Shown here piece after piece: positions 48,453 to 57,638 of a stretch of DNA of 64,000 nucleotides. Made by a program: the position numbers and the translations under genes. The stretch is from Advenella mandrilli (GTDB lineage Bacteria; Pseudomonadota; Gammaproteobacteria; Burkholderiales; Burkholderiaceae_B): contig NZ_JAENGP010000001.1 in NCBI RefSeq assembly GCF_016595155.1, positions 1-64,000 on the forward strand, read 5' to 3'. Position 1 is the first letter of the stretch; every line of letters starts with the position of its first letter. The notes beneath the pieces were generated by a model. It saw nothing but the letters and a program-made list of their open reading frames with translations, was not told the DNA's origin and did not search any database.

Positions 48453-48881
48453 TTATAAATGCGAATGGCGTGTGGGTGGTTTGGTGTTTTCCATGGTGGA
48501 AAGTTGCCTGAAAATGCCACAGTTTTCAACTGCCTGCGCCGTTTCGCATTGCTTTCTTAAGTCTACCAGTTGCTCTTTCAGGTAAACCAGTTCCTGGATC
48601 CGGGCATCTACATGCCCCAGGTGTTCATCTATCACCTGGTTAAAGCAGGCACAGTTATTGCTGCTTTCATCTTGCACCAGCAATAGCGTGCGAATTTCAT
48701 CATGCGTCATATCCAGTAAGCGGCAGTTGCGGATAAACCGCAGGCGTTTAACATGCTCATCACCATAGTGCCGATAATTGCTGGCAGTGCGACCAGGCTT
48801 GGGTAACAAGCCTTCTTTTTCATAATAGCGGATGGTTTCCGCTTTGCAGTTTAGCAAACTGGCCAATTCACCTATTTTCAT
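48453..48881 (-). CDS. Cd(II)/Pb(II)-responsive MerR-family regulator (CadR/PbrR-like)
   Basis: 142 residues. Winged helix start MKIGELASLLNCKAETIRYYEKEGLLP, then a long dimer helix. Metal-binding cysteines: C77 (plus C79) and the pair C112/C121, the CadR/PbrR arrangement rather than the ZntR or CueR ones. The tail ends in His residues (RHSHL). Expected to bind the operator between it and the divergent ATPase gene and to untwist it on metal binding. It contacts pstB at its 3' end without a terminator. Confidence 0.9.
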   Translation of the reverse strand: MKIGELASLLNCKAETIRYYEKEGLLPKPGRTASNYRHYGDEHVKRLRFIRNCRLLDMTHDEIRTLLLVQDESSNNCACFNQVIDEHLGHVDARIQELVYLKEQLVDLRKQCETAQAVENCGIFRQLSTMENTKPPTRHSHL

Positions 48882-48900
48882 AAAATGCTCCTGAAAATGC

Positions 48901-48931
48901 TTGACCTTGTAGTTACTACAGGGTGTTTAAT
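48901..48931 (+). promoter_or_regulatory. MerR-type operator/promoter of the metal ATPase gene
   Basis: -35 TTGACC and -10 TTTAAT are separated by 19 bp, the overlong spacer that MerR proteins act on. The spacer holds a dyad, ACCTTGTAGT and ACTACAGGGT around one base (9 of 10 paired). The sequence is close in form to the Cupriavidus pbrA promoter. Confidence 0.88.
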
Positions 48932-48967
48932 GATTATAAATGAATTAACGCATAAATGGAGTAAGTC

Positions 48968-51235
48968 ATGTCAGGCTGCTGCCAGCAACATAATCACAAT
49001 CATGAGCATGCTCATGACAACCCCAAAAAAACAGCGCAGGGATTAAGGGATCTGCCGTCTCAACAGGTGGCGGGTGATGCCGTGCAAACCCCTATTCGTA
49101 TCATGCAAATGGATTGCCCTACCGAAGAGCGGCTTATCCGAACCCGGCTTGAAGATACGGCAGGGGTGATGGCCATGAGTTTTAATTTGATGCAGCGTGA
49201 ATTGCTGGTGGTGCATCAACCTCATGCTTTGGATGCCATTCTGGCGGCGATTAAATCTTTGGGTTTTGATCCGCAAACTGCAGAAGCGGATAAGGCTGTT
49301 TCAGGTGTTGGCCAGCAAGAAAACCGGCTGTCCTTTGGCTGGAAACTGCCGGTTGCGGCCCTATTGGCGATTGCTTCAGAAATTATTCATTGGGCTGAGT
49401 GGCCATGGGTATTGTCTGCTTTATTGGCGATACTGGCAGTGGCCTTATCGGGCCTGGGAACCTATCGCAAGGGAATGATTGCCTTACGCAACTTCCAGCT
49501 TAATATTAATGCGCTCATGACCATTGCGGTAAGTTGCGCTTTGTTGATCGGGCAATGGCCCGAGGCAGCCATGGTGATGGTGTTGTTTAGCATTGCCGAG
49601 TTGCTGGAAGCCAAATCACTGGATCGTGCCCGTCATGCCGTGGGCAACTTGTTGCAAATGGTGCCCCAAACCGCCTGGGTTAAGCAGGTGGATGGCGGCT
49701 GGGTGGAATGGCCAGTAGGGCAGGTTGATAAAGGCGATCTTGTCCGGGTGCGGCCGGGTGAGCAGATTCCGCTTGATGGAACAGTCATCAAGGGATATTC
49801 CACGGTTAACCAGGCACCCATTACCGGTGAAAGTATGCCGGTTGATAAGCGGCAAGGTGACGGGCTGTATGCAGGCACTATTAACCAAAGTGGCTTACTG
49901 GAATTCAAGGTGGATACCCCGGCCGAAAACAGTACCTTGGCCCGTATTATTCGGGTGGTTGAGCAGGCCCAGGCCAGTAAGGCTCCTTTGCAACGCTTTG
50001 TAGACCAGTTTGCCAAATACTATACGCCTGTGGTGTGCCTGCTAGCGCTACTGCTTGCTGTGTTCATGCCCCTTGTGCTTGGTACTGCCTGGCTAGAGGC
50101 CATTTACATGGCGCTGGTGTTGCTGGTAATTGCCTGCCCTTGCGCCCTGGTTATTTCTACACCGGTTACGCTGGTTAGTGGCTTAACGGCCGCAGCCCGG
50201 CATGGTGTGCTGGTTAAAGGGGCGGCCTATCTGGAAAAAGCCCGCAAACTGCGCTGGCTGGCTCTTGATAAAACCGGCACCATCACGCAGGGCAAACCGG
50301 TGCAAACCGATATGATGTTTATGACAGAAAACGTTTCAGTTGCCCGGGATGCAGAAAACAGGGTTGGAACAAGCCTGGATGAAACCGGGGTACGAACATT
50401 GGCAGCCAGCCTGGCCAGTTTGTCTGACCATCCGGTATCCATGGCGGTGGCGCAGGCTGTCAGGAAAGACGGCTTGCCGTTTCATGCGGTAGATGATTTC
50501 CAGGCCCTGGCTGGCCGGGGTGTACAGGGAGTCATCAATGCGGTTGAATATATACTGGAAAGCCCGCGTCATGCGCTTGATAAGGGCTTGCTTAATGCAG
50601 TTGTAACCCAGGCCATTCATACTTATGAAAGCCAGGGGAAAACGGTGGTGATACTGCGCAGCCTGAACCAGGTGTTGGCGGTTTTTGCGGTGGCAGACAC
50701 CATCAAGCCGGGTAGCCGGCAAGCGATCAAGATGTTGCATGCGCAGGGGGTTAAAACCATCATCCTGTCAGGAGACAATCAGCAAACGGTACAGGCCATT
50801 GCCAGCCAGGTGGGTATAAATCGTGCGCTGGGCCAGCAAATGCCCGAAAACAAGCTGGATGCCATTGGTGAATTGCAAAAGTCCGGCATGGCAGGTATGG
50901 TTGGCGATGGCATTAACGATGCGCCAGCTCTGGCCCGTTCGGATATTGGTTTTGCGATGGGGGTAATGGGGACTGATACGGCCATTGAGACGGCGGATGT
51001 CGCCTTGATGGATGATGATTTACGAAAAATACCCCGTTTTATTGAATTGTCCCGTGCTACTTATCGGGTTCTGGTGCAGAATATTGTTTTGGCGCTGGGT
51101 ATTAAACTGGTGTTTCTGGTGCTAACCCTGGCGGGTATGGGCACCATGTGGATGGCGGTTTTTTCAGATATGGGGGCAAGCCTGTTGGTGGTTTTAAACG
51201 GGCTCAGGCTGTTGTCTTTCAAGGCAACTTATTGA
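48968..51235 (+). CDS. Heavy-metal P1B-type ATPase (Cd/Pb/Zn exporter)
   Basis: 755 residues. His-rich start (SGCCQQHNHNHEHAH), one HMA domain with the MDCPTEE motif (C50), then eight membrane helices. The metal-site CPC is C390-C392; the phosphorylated Asp is D434 in DKTGTIT; TGES, HP (SDHPVSMAV) and GDGINDAPAL are intact. This is the ZntA/CadA/PbrA class, exporting divalent soft metals to the periplasm. Transcribed from the MerR-type promoter and divergent from the regulator. The following kinase-like gene starts 13 bp after its stop. Confidence 0.94.
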   Translation: MSGCCQQHNHNHEHAHDNPKKTAQGLRDLPSQQVAGDAVQTPIRIMQMDCPTEERLIRTRLEDTAGVMAMSFNLMQRELLVVHQPHALDAILAAIKSLGFDPQTAEADKAVSGVGQQENRLSFGWKLPVAALLAIASEIIHWAEWPWVLSALLAILAVALSGLGTYRKGMIALRNFQLNINALMTIAVSCALLIGQWPEAAMVMVLFSIAELLEAKSLDRARHAVGNLLQMVPQTAWVKQVDGGWVEWPVGQVDKGDLVRVRPGEQIPLDGTVIKGYSTVNQAPITGESMPVDKRQGDGLYAGTINQSGLLEFKVDTPAENSTLARIIRVVEQAQASKAPLQRFVDQFAKYYTPVVCLLALLLAVFMPLVLGTAWLEAIYMALVLLVIACPCALVISTPVTLVSGLTAAARHGVLVKGAAYLEKARKLRWLALDKTGTITQGKPVQTDMMFMTENVSVARDAENRVGTSLDETGVRTLAASLASLSDHPVSMAVAQAVRKDGLPFHAVDDFQALAGRGVQGVINAVEYILESPRHALDKGLLNAVVTQAIHTYESQGKTVVILRSLNQVLAVFAVADTIKPGSRQAIKMLHAQGVKTIILSGDNQQTVQAIASQVGINRALGQQMPENKLDAIGELQKSGMAGMVGDGINDAPALARSDIGFAMGVMGTDTAIETADVALMDDDLRKIPRFIELSRATYRVLVQNIVLALGIKLVFLVLTLAGMGTMWMAVFSDMGASLLVVLNGLRLLSFKATY

Positions 51236-51248
51236 ATGGATGGAGAGC

Positions 51249-52817
51249 ATGACAGATTTACCGCAGCGGGATAATTTGCTGGATAACCATGCGTTAATGG
51301 TAAAAGGCCTGTGCCAAAAGCTTGAAGCACAGGCTGGTACGCAGGTGGTGGTCTTGCAAACGCATATCTCAACCATCATTTTGGCCGGTAAGTTTGCCTA
51401 TAAACTTAAAAAGCCGCTCACATTGCCTTTTCTTGATTTTTCCACCCTGGAAAGCCGGCATCATTTTTGCCTTAAAGAGCTGGAGATAAACCGGCGCACG
51501 GCACCGGAATTGTACCTGGATGTATTGCCGGTAACCGGTAGTCTGCAAGCGCCTGATATTAATGGCCAGGAAGCGGTTATAGACTGGCTGGTAAAAATGC
51601 GCCGTTTTGATACCACGCAGGAATTTGCCGTGATGGCGCGCGCAGGGACACTGACGTTTTCACTGGTAGAAACACTGGCCCGGCATTTGGCCCGGTTTCA
51701 TGAGTCTTTGCCGCGTTTGTCTGCCACCGTGGTGAATGAAAAAACCACGCTAGACTGGTTGCTTGAAAGCTTTGAGGAAATCAAGTCCCATCCACAATTT
51801 TCAACCATGCCAGAAGCCACAGAGTGGGACGGTTTCAGACAAGACCTTGCCGCAACGTTTGACAGCCACTTGCCATGGCGTGACCAACGAATTCAACAGG
51901 GGTTTTTCAGGCCTTGCCACGGTGATTTGCACCTGGGTAATATTGTGCTGTGGCAAGACCGGGTGATGGCATTTGATGCGCTGGAGTTTGATGAGACCTT
52001 AAGCAATATTGATGTGATTAACGATATTGCCTTTACGTATATGGACTTGCATGCCAACCGGCAGCCTGAGCTTGCGTCGCGTTTAATTAATCTTTATCTG
52101 GAACAAAGCGGTGATTATGAGGGGCTGCGGCTTTTGCATGAATATGCGGCTTACCGGGCATTGGTAAGAGCTAAAATTGCCTTAATGCAAGGCAATAAAG
52201 AAAAATTCAGCCAATACTGGGCCTTGGCAAAAAGTTTTGTTTATTCTGAAAAGAAGGTGGAATTGGTGCTGGTATATGGCTTGAGTGGTTCAGGAAAGTC
52301 TACCATGGCACAAATGCTGGCTGACGCTATAGGTGGTATACGGCTACGTTCCGATACCGAGCGCAAACGCCTGTTTAACGTAACGCCAAAAAATGGACGG
52401 GTGGTAAGCAAAGAAGTGCTTTATTCGCCAGAGGCCAGCCAACGGGTTTACCGCTGCCTGCTTGAACTTGCCGAAACGCTGTTGCAGTCAGGGTTCACGG
52501 CCATTATTGATGCCGTTTTTTTGCGTCAGGCAGAGCGTGTGATGTTCCATCATCTTGCTGTCCGTTTGGGTGTACCATTCAGGCTGGTGGCTTGTGAGGC
52601 ACCCGAACACATGATGAAAGAACGCATTATTAAAAGGGCGCAGGAAGGCAAAGACCCTTCGGATGCTACGGTAGGCGTACTGGATGCACAAACGGGCAGT
52701 TTTGAGCCGGTACCAGCAGACTGGAAAGTGTTTTCATCCATTATAGTGAATGATGGTTCGCAAGAGGATTTAAGGCGGAAAGCGCAACGACTGGCTGCCT
52801 ATAGGGCGTTTGTCTGA
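51249..52817 (+). CDS. Fusion of aminoglycoside-phosphotransferase-like and P-loop kinase domains
   Basis: 522 residues. The N-terminal 330 are an APH-like kinase fold: KLKKPLTLPFLDFSTLESR, the catalytic loop CHGDLHLGN with H224 and D226, and FDALEFDETLSNIDVIND as the metal-binding part. Residues 340-522 are a P-loop NTPase: GLSGSGKST with K350, then LRSDTERKRL, like a gluconate or zeta-toxin-type kinase. The family is widespread but without a defined substrate. The ribosome site GGAGAG supports ATG 51249. It may be co-transcribed with the metal ATPase because the gap is 13 bp. Confidence 0.85.
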   Translation: MTDLPQRDNLLDNHALMVKGLCQKLEAQAGTQVVVLQTHISTIILAGKFAYKLKKPLTLPFLDFSTLESRHHFCLKELEINRRTAPELYLDVLPVTGSLQAPDINGQEAVIDWLVKMRRFDTTQEFAVMARAGTLTFSLVETLARHLARFHESLPRLSATVVNEKTTLDWLLESFEEIKSHPQFSTMPEATEWDGFRQDLAATFDSHLPWRDQRIQQGFFRPCHGDLHLGNIVLWQDRVMAFDALEFDETLSNIDVINDIAFTYMDLHANRQPELASRLINLYLEQSGDYEGLRLLHEYAAYRALVRAKIALMQGNKEKFSQYWALAKSFVYSEKKVELVLVYGLSGSGKSTMAQMLADAIGGIRLRSDTERKRLFNVTPKNGRVVSKEVLYSPEASQRVYRCLLELAETLLQSGFTAIIDAVFLRQAERVMFHHLAVRLGVPFRLVACEAPEHMMKERIIKRAQEGKDPSDATVGVLDAQTGSFEPVPADWKVFSSIIVNDGSQEDLRRKAQRLAAYRAFV

Positions 52818-52825
52818 AATGCAGC

Positions 52826-52856
52826 GTCACGCACCGGTTGGGTTCCGGTGCGTGAC
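52826..52856. other. Perfect 12-bp hairpin between convergent genes
   Basis: GTCACGCACCGG pairs with CCGGTGCGTGAC around seven bases. No T-run on either strand, so it may be a Rho-assisted or 3'-end-protecting structure rather than a classical terminator. Confidence 0.6.
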
Positions 52857-52903
52857 TGCTTTCAGGGTGTTTGGCTTACGCTAGAGATATATGGTGAACA
52901 GGC

Positions 52904-53887
52904 TTATTGTGGTTCAACACCTGCATTTTTGAACAATTCTGCCCATACCGGGATTTGCTGTTCTACCTTGGCTTCCAGGGCGGCTGGGTTGGCGTCGTTT
53001 TCAAGTACGGTGGCGCCCAGTTTATCCATGCGTTCTACAAATTTTGGATCTTTTAAAGCGGTTGCCAGGGAAGACTCCAGTTTTTCCATCACCGGTTTGG
53101 GGGTACCAGCCGGTGCCCATAAGGCATGCCAGATACCAACCTGAAAGTCTTTAAAGCCTTCTTCCTGCATGGTTGGCAGGTCTGGAAGGGTAGGAGAGCG
53201 TTCTGCACTGGTAATGGCAAAGGCTTTTACTTTTTTGCCCAGGATTTGCTGCGATGTATTGGTGGTTTGGTCGCACAGTAAGTCTACCTGTTTGCCCAGC
53301 AGGTCATTCATGGCGGGTGCAGCGCCTTTATAAGGAATAGTTAGCAGGTCTACATCCATGGCGGACATTAGCATGGTGCCACACAGATGGCTGGCGGCAC
53401 CCACACCGGCATTGGCCAGCGTGACTTCATCTTTGTGTGCTTTTACATACTCAACCAGCTCTTTCATGTTGTTGGCTGGAAAGTCTTCGCGGGCAATAAT
53501 GGTCATGGGAACATCAACGACCATGCCGATAGGCTCAAAACTTTTAGCAGGATCATAGCCCAGTTTTTTATAGAGTGATGGAGCGGTAGAAAACCCGATG
53601 TGCATAAGCAAAATATTGTAGCCGTTAGGCTTTTGGTGGGCCACATAAGTGGTGCCAATCGTGCCACCTGCACCTGCCTTGTTTTCAACAATGACGGTTT
53701 CGCCCAGTGGCAGACGCATGGCTTCGGCCAGTGAACGGGCAACGTTATCGGTAGGGCCGCCTGCCGTAAACGGGATGACCATGTTAACAGGACGATCGGG
53801 GTATTTGCTTTCTTCGGCCTGTGCTGCAAAACCCAGGAAGCCCATTGCCATGCCGGCGGCCAGTATGGTTTTTTTAAAATACAACAT
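52904..53887 (-). CDS. Bug-family tripartite tricarboxylate binding protein
   Basis: 327 residues. Signal peptide (cleavage AQA, near residue 24), then YPDRPVNMVIPFTAGGPTDN, KAGAGGTIGTTYVA and PYKGAAPAMNDLLGKQVDL: the Bug (Bordetella uptake gene) signature set. Periplasmic receptor for a carboxylic acid or similar ligand. The TctA/TctB membrane genes are not adjacent. Such orphans are extremely abundant in Alcaligenaceae. AAGGA ribosome site. Confidence 0.94.
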   Translation of the reverse strand: MLYFKKTILAAGMAMGFLGFAAQAEESKYPDRPVNMVIPFTAGGPTDNVARSLAEAMRLPLGETVIVENKAGAGGTIGTTYVAHQKPNGYNILLMHIGFSTAPSLYKKLGYDPAKSFEPIGMVVDVPMTIIAREDFPANNMKELVEYVKAHKDEVTLANAGVGAASHLCGTMLMSAMDVDLLTIPYKGAAPAMNDLLGKQVDLLCDQTTNTSQQILGKKVKAFAITSAERSPTLPDLPTMQEEGFKDFQVGIWHALWAPAGTPKPVMEKLESSLATALKDPKFVERMDKLGATVLENDANPAALEAKVEQQIPVWAELFKNAGVEPQ

Positions 53888-54195
53888 AGTTACTATCCTT
53901 GAAGTAGAAATAAAAATTGTGTCTGTTTTATTTTTATAAGATAAAAAGCCGGTGCAGATTCTGCAAGCAACGAATACCTTTTGTTTTCTTTAGTAACAAA
54001 TAAATATATACCTTCAGAGCCAAAAAATCATATTAATTATTTTTATTAATGGAGGATTTGATTTTTATCAGCAGAGGGTGTGGGTGTGAGGCAACTGACT
54101 GAGTGAGTGCTGAGTAAGTGGGAACTGAGTGAGGGGGACTGACTTTTGAATAGTAAATAAAGCGTGTCATACGTCACGCAAAAGTCACGCAGACA
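53888..54195. other. Gene-free spacer with short GAGT-type direct repeats
   Basis: No gene seen. AT-rich half next to the Bug gene. ACTGAGTGAG occurs at 54098 and again at 54124, with GCTGAGTAAG between at 54109, so three near-copies of a 10-mer lie within 36 bp. No other structure. Confidence 0.6.
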
Positions 54196-54234
54196 CAAAA
54201 AAGCCGCTTCAGTTTAATTAACTGTTAAGCGGCT
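54196..54234 (-). terminator. Intrinsic terminator of tRNA-Pro
   Basis: On the minus strand AGCCGCTT...AAGCGGCT with inner pairs AACAGTT/AACTG form a stem followed by six T. Confidence 0.85.
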
Positions 54235-54260
54235 AACTTGTTGGTATTCTTGGGAATTTA

Positions 54261-54337
<77 letters not shown>

Positions 54338-54446
54338 ACTTGTTTTCTTCGCTGTGTTAAGCAGTGAAGAAAGAATTATGACATAACTACCTTGTTTTTT
54401 GCAAGCCTTTAAGTGAGGTTTGCATCAAAAAAGCAAAAAAACAACA

Positions 54447-54746
54447 TTAATCTCTGCCACGGTAATGCCTGTGGTGAGGGTGACCATGTTTTTTAAAATG
54501 CTTTTTGTTGTGTTTTTTGTAGTGCTTATGCCCATACCTGGGGTGATCATCATAATAAATGGCTCTTGGATGGACATGACGGTGACGCTCTACATAAACC
54601 ACCGGTGGTGGTGCATAATGGCGATGCGGTCTTTCCACAACAACGCCGGGTAAGCCTATTCCAATGTCAACGTTAATTTGTGCGTTAGCCGCTGACCCCA
54701 TACTTAACGCGGCAGCGGTAAAAAATGGCAATAATAATTTCTTCAT
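54447..54746 (-). CDS. Small His-rich periplasmic protein
   Basis: 99 residues. Signal peptide with cleavage after ANA (about residue 22). The mature part starts QINVDIGIGLPGVVV and continues RPHRHYAPPPVVYVERHRHVHP, in pieces, to a tail with about half His/Lys/Arg (HKHYKKHNKKH and HGHPHHRHY). Roughly fifteen His in sixty residues suggests metal binding. PXPV-like small periplasmic proteins of Burkholderiales have a similar start. AGGAG ribosome site. Same strand as the next lipoprotein, 36 bp away, so probably cotranscribed. Confidence 0.8.
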   Translation of the reverse strand: MKKLLLPFFTAAALSMGSAANAQINVDIGIGLPGVVVERPHRHYAPPPVVYVERHRHVHPRAIYYDDHPRYGHKHYKKHNKKHFKKHGHPHHRHYRGRD

Positions 54747-54782
54747 GTGAACTCCTGCAGGTATTTGAATTTGGCTATTACG

Positions 54783-55289
54783 TTAGCGACTATCATTGGC
54801 TCGGCGACGTGACTCAGAGCGATTATCGGTGCTTCTTTCTCTTGATGGGCGCAGATTTGATTGTGGCCTCTCGTTCCTGTTGAAGGCAGGACGACGAACG
54901 GTATTCTGGTTTTTTTCAATGCGGCGGTTGCTTTGAGTGCGTTCAATCCAGGGGTTTTTTTGATTGCTACGCTTTATCGATTGACGGGGAGGCGTGTTGG
55001 GTTTTGCGTCGTGGCGGGCTCGATCGGGTTTGCGGTTCCAGTTGTGGCGATTGGTGTTTTTTCTGTCATTATCCCAATGCCGTTTCTGATCGGCATGACT
55101 GCGGGTTACCCAGCGACGGCTGTTGTTATCGTAATATCGGTAGTTATTGGTGGTGTAATAAGAATTGGTGTAGCCATAGCCGCTGCTGTATCCGGGGCTA
55201 TAATAATCATTGTAATAGCCATAGCCATCATCAATGACGCAACCGGCAAGGCCAATAGTCAGGGCCAATACTGCAAGAATTTTTTTCAT
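54783..55289 (-). CDS. Small low-complexity lipoprotein
   Basis: 168 residues. Lipobox LAGC with the acylated Cys at 17. The N-terminal mature part is Tyr/Gly/Asn-rich (DGYGYYNDYYSPGYSSGYGY), the rest Arg/Asn/Ser/Asp-rich and very polar (NRKPDRARHDAKPN, NRRIEKNQN, RRRANDSR). Likely disordered, membrane anchored and strongly basic. Family not recognised. Followed by the His-rich gene. GAGG ribosome site. Confidence 0.8.
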   Translation of the reverse strand: MKKILAVLALTIGLAGCVIDDGYGYYNDYYSPGYSSGYGYTNSYYTTNNYRYYDNNSRRWVTRSHADQKRHWDNDRKNTNRHNWNRKPDRARHDAKPNTPPRQSIKRSNQKNPWIERTQSNRRIEKNQNTVRRPAFNRNERPQSNLRPSRERSTDNRSESRRRANDSR

Positions 55290-55561
55290 GTCTAACCTCG
55301 TGCAAAGCTTGATGGGCTGAATCTTTACTGTACAGCACTATAGGCTCATTATCAGGCAATGCCTATTTCCAATTTGTTTCGCAAAGCCACCCAAATGAAA
55401 GTAATAATTAAAAAAGGGTATATTTGGAACCAATTGAAATAATGAAGGCTTTGCTGGTTGATTTTTTAACGGGTTTGTAACGGGTTTTATAAGGTTATTC
55501 TTAATAATGTTGTAAAAATGTCATGGTTTTCAGGGGAATATTTGTTTTTAATAACGTTTTG
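55290..55561. other. Gene-free spacer upstream of the tRNA pair
   Basis: No open frame of note. AT-rich, with a 9-bp direct repeat AACGGGTTT/AACGGGTTT around 55468-55490. Probably holds the promoter region of the minus-strand lipoprotein at its left end. Confidence 0.5.
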
Positions 55562-55591
55562 TAGACAGCATTTAAATTGCCATGCTATATT
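55562..55591 (+). promoter_or_regulatory. Promoter of the tRNA-Leu/tRNA-Ser operon
   Basis: TAGACA, an 18-bp spacer and TATATT, with a TGC extended -10. The predicted start is about 14 bases before tRNA-Leu. Confidence 0.6.
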
Positions 55592-55611
55592 TCTTCTTTC
55601 TTAAGTGTTTC

Positions 55612-55699
55612 GCACTCGTGGTGGAATAGGTAGACACAAGAGACTTAAAATCTCTCGGGCATTGCGCCCGTGCCGGTTCGATTCCGGCCGAGTGCACCA
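55612..55699 (+). tRNA. tRNA-Leu (anticodon UAA)
   Basis: 88 nt with encoded CCA. Acceptor GCACTCG/CGAGTGC, anticodon stem AGAGA-CTTAAAA-TCTCT with UAA, a class II long variable arm (CGGGCATTGCGCCCG), and T-arm CCGGTTCGATTCCGG. Confidence 0.97.
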
Positions 55700-55709
55700 G
55701 AGAGAAAAA

Positions 55710-55799
55710 GGAAGCTTGGCAGAGCGGTTGAATGCACCGGTCTTGAAAACCGGCGAGGGTTTGCGCCCTCCGTGAGTTCGAATCTCACAGCTTCCGCCA
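55710..55799 (+). tRNA. tRNA-Ser (anticodon UGA)
   Basis: 90 nt with encoded CCA. Acceptor GGAAGCT/AGCTTCC, anticodon stem CCGGT-CTTGAAA-ACCGG with UGA, class II variable arm with GGGTTTGCGCCC, T-arm GTGAGTTCGAATCTCAC. Ten bases after tRNA-Leu, one transcript. Confidence 0.97.
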
Positions 55800-55805
55800 G
55801 TATGC

Positions 55806-55842
55806 AAAAACCCCGGATTCAGCAATGGTCCGGGGTTTTTTT
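55806..55842 (+). terminator. Intrinsic terminator of the tRNA operon
   Basis: AAAAACCCCGGA pairs with TCCGGGGTTTTT (12 bp, 11-nt loop), running into seven T. Confidence 0.92.
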
Positions 55843-56019
55843 ATTGTTATTTTATGAGCAGGTATATAAAGTTGGACGCGAAGAAGCAAACACAAAAGGT
55901 GCTCATTAAAGGGCTTTTTTTGTGTTTGGATGCCCGCGCAATGTCAAATTTGTTAGTATGGGGTCATCTTCCGTTTTTTTATTAACGCGACGCAAGTCGT
56001 TATTTTGTTAAATTTTAAT

Positions 56020-57444
56020 ATGTCAACTAATAAGTCGTACCGTATAGAGAAAGACTTATTGGGAACTAAAGAAGTCCCCGATAATGTTTACTATGGTGTC
56101 CAAACACTACGAGCAATTGAAAATTTCAGGCTATCTGGCATTCCATTATCTCACTACCCTGATTTTATCAATGCATTTGCCATGGTTAAACAGGCAACTG
56201 CCCAGGCCAATTGTGAGCTGGGACATCTTGGAAAAGAAAAATGTGAGGCAATCAAAAAGGCCTGTCAACGAATTATCGGGGGCGAGTTTCATGATCAATT
56301 TGTGGTAGACATGATCCAGGGTGGGGCAGGGACCTCTACCAACATGAACGCCAACGAAGTCATTGCCAATATTGCGCTTGAGTCCATGAATCACGCCAAG
56401 GGTGAGTACCACTATCTGGACCCTAATAATGACGTGAACATGTCTCAATCAACCAATGATACCTACCCAACAGCAATCAGGTTAGGTTTGTTGTTCAGTC
56501 ATGAGGCGTTGTTAACAAGCCTGGATAAACTCACTGCATCATTTGTGGTTAAGGCAAATGAGTTTGATCATATCCTTAAAATGGGACGCACCCAGCTTCA
56601 GGATGCGGTTCCAATGACCCTGGGGCAAGAATTCAAGGCTTTTGCGTCTACCTTGGCTGACGATATCCCCTTGTTGCGCTCAGTGGCTTCCAACTTGTTA
56701 ACGGCGGTTAATCTGGGTGGTACCGCCATTGGTACAGGTATTAATACCGACCCTCGTTATCAGCAGCTGGCCGTTGGTAAATTAGCTGAAATTAGTGCGC
56801 AGCCCGTGAAATCATCGTTTGATCTGGTTGCCGCCACCTATGATATGGGTGATTTTGTATTGCTGTCAGGCATGCTTAAGCGTACTGCAGTTAAATTATC
56901 CAAAATCTGTAATGACTTGCGTTTGCTTTCCAGTGGTCCTCGTACGGGGATTAACGAAATCAATTTGCCGGCCCGTCAGCCGGGCAGTTCTATCATGCCG
57001 GGCAAAGTTAATCCGGTTATTCCAGAAGCGGTCAATCAGATTGCTTTTGAAATTATTGGTAATGATGTGGCTATTACCATGGCATCCGAAGCGGGCCAGT
57101 TGCAGCTGAATGTGATGGAGCCATTAATTGCCTATAAAATGTTTGATTCAATTTGCCTGTTATCGCGTGCAATGGATATGCTTAGGGAATTGTGTATTGA
57201 TGGCATTACCGCCAATGCAGCCCATTGTAGCGCCCTGGCAGAAAACTCAATTGGCCTGGTAACTGCCCTGAATCCGTTTATTGGTTATGCAAACTCAACG
57301 CGCATTGCCAAAAAAGCGCTTGAAACAGGACGCGGTGTTCTTGAGCTTGTTAAAGAAGAGAACCTGCTTGATGAAAAGGTGCTGGCTGATATTTTGCGCC
57401 CTGAAAACATGATTGCGCCTCGTTTGGAAAGCGTGGCAGTCTAA
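56020..57444 (+). CDS. aspA: Aspartate ammonia-lyase
   Basis: 474 residues of the fumarase/aspartase superfamily. GAGTSTNMNANEVIAN and MSQSTNDTYPTA for substrate binding, and the mobile catalytic loop GSSIMPGKVNPV. The whole reads as aspartase rather than fumarase C (start YRIEKDLLGTKEVP, TRxGINEINLPARQPG). It makes fumarate and ammonia from L-aspartate. The ATG at 56020; a TTG five codons up is in frame. Followed by a terminator. Monocistronic. Confidence 0.95.
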   Translation: MSTNKSYRIEKDLLGTKEVPDNVYYGVQTLRAIENFRLSGIPLSHYPDFINAFAMVKQATAQANCELGHLGKEKCEAIKKACQRIIGGEFHDQFVVDMIQGGAGTSTNMNANEVIANIALESMNHAKGEYHYLDPNNDVNMSQSTNDTYPTAIRLGLLFSHEALLTSLDKLTASFVVKANEFDHILKMGRTQLQDAVPMTLGQEFKAFASTLADDIPLLRSVASNLLTAVNLGGTAIGTGINTDPRYQQLAVGKLAEISAQPVKSSFDLVAATYDMGDFVLLSGMLKRTAVKLSKICNDLRLLSSGPRTGINEINLPARQPGSSIMPGKVNPVIPEAVNQIAFEIIGNDVAITMASEAGQLQLNVMEPLIAYKMFDSICLLSRAMDMLRELCIDGITANAAHCSALAENSIGLVTALNPFIGYANSTRIAKKALETGRGVLELVKEENLLDEKVLADILRPENMIAPRLESVAV

Positions 57445-57472
57445 ATCCTGCCAAATACATAAAGCAAAATCG

Positions 57473-57498
57473 AAGGGGCTGGAAACGGCCCCTTTTTT
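57473..57498 (+). terminator. Intrinsic terminator of aspA
   Basis: AGGGGC pairs with GCCCCT around a short loop (TGGAAACG region), followed by six T. Confidence 0.87.
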
Positions 57499-57638
57499 AT
57501 TTGATGCTCACTGTATTTTTATTGCCTGCATCTATTCAGGGTCTGTACGCAAAGTCTTGTCCAAATGGCTTGTGTTTGTCAGACCCTGCTAGAATAGAGC
57601 GCTTGATTACCCTGATCTTGGAAAAAAGGAAGAAGACA

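Noticed and set aside
52826-52856. Intrinsic terminator between the kinase and Bug genes
   Set aside because: The stem is perfect but no T-run follows on either strand.
54098-54133. CRISPR-like repeats
   Set aside because: Three 10-bp near-copies at irregular spacing, no spacers and no cas genes.
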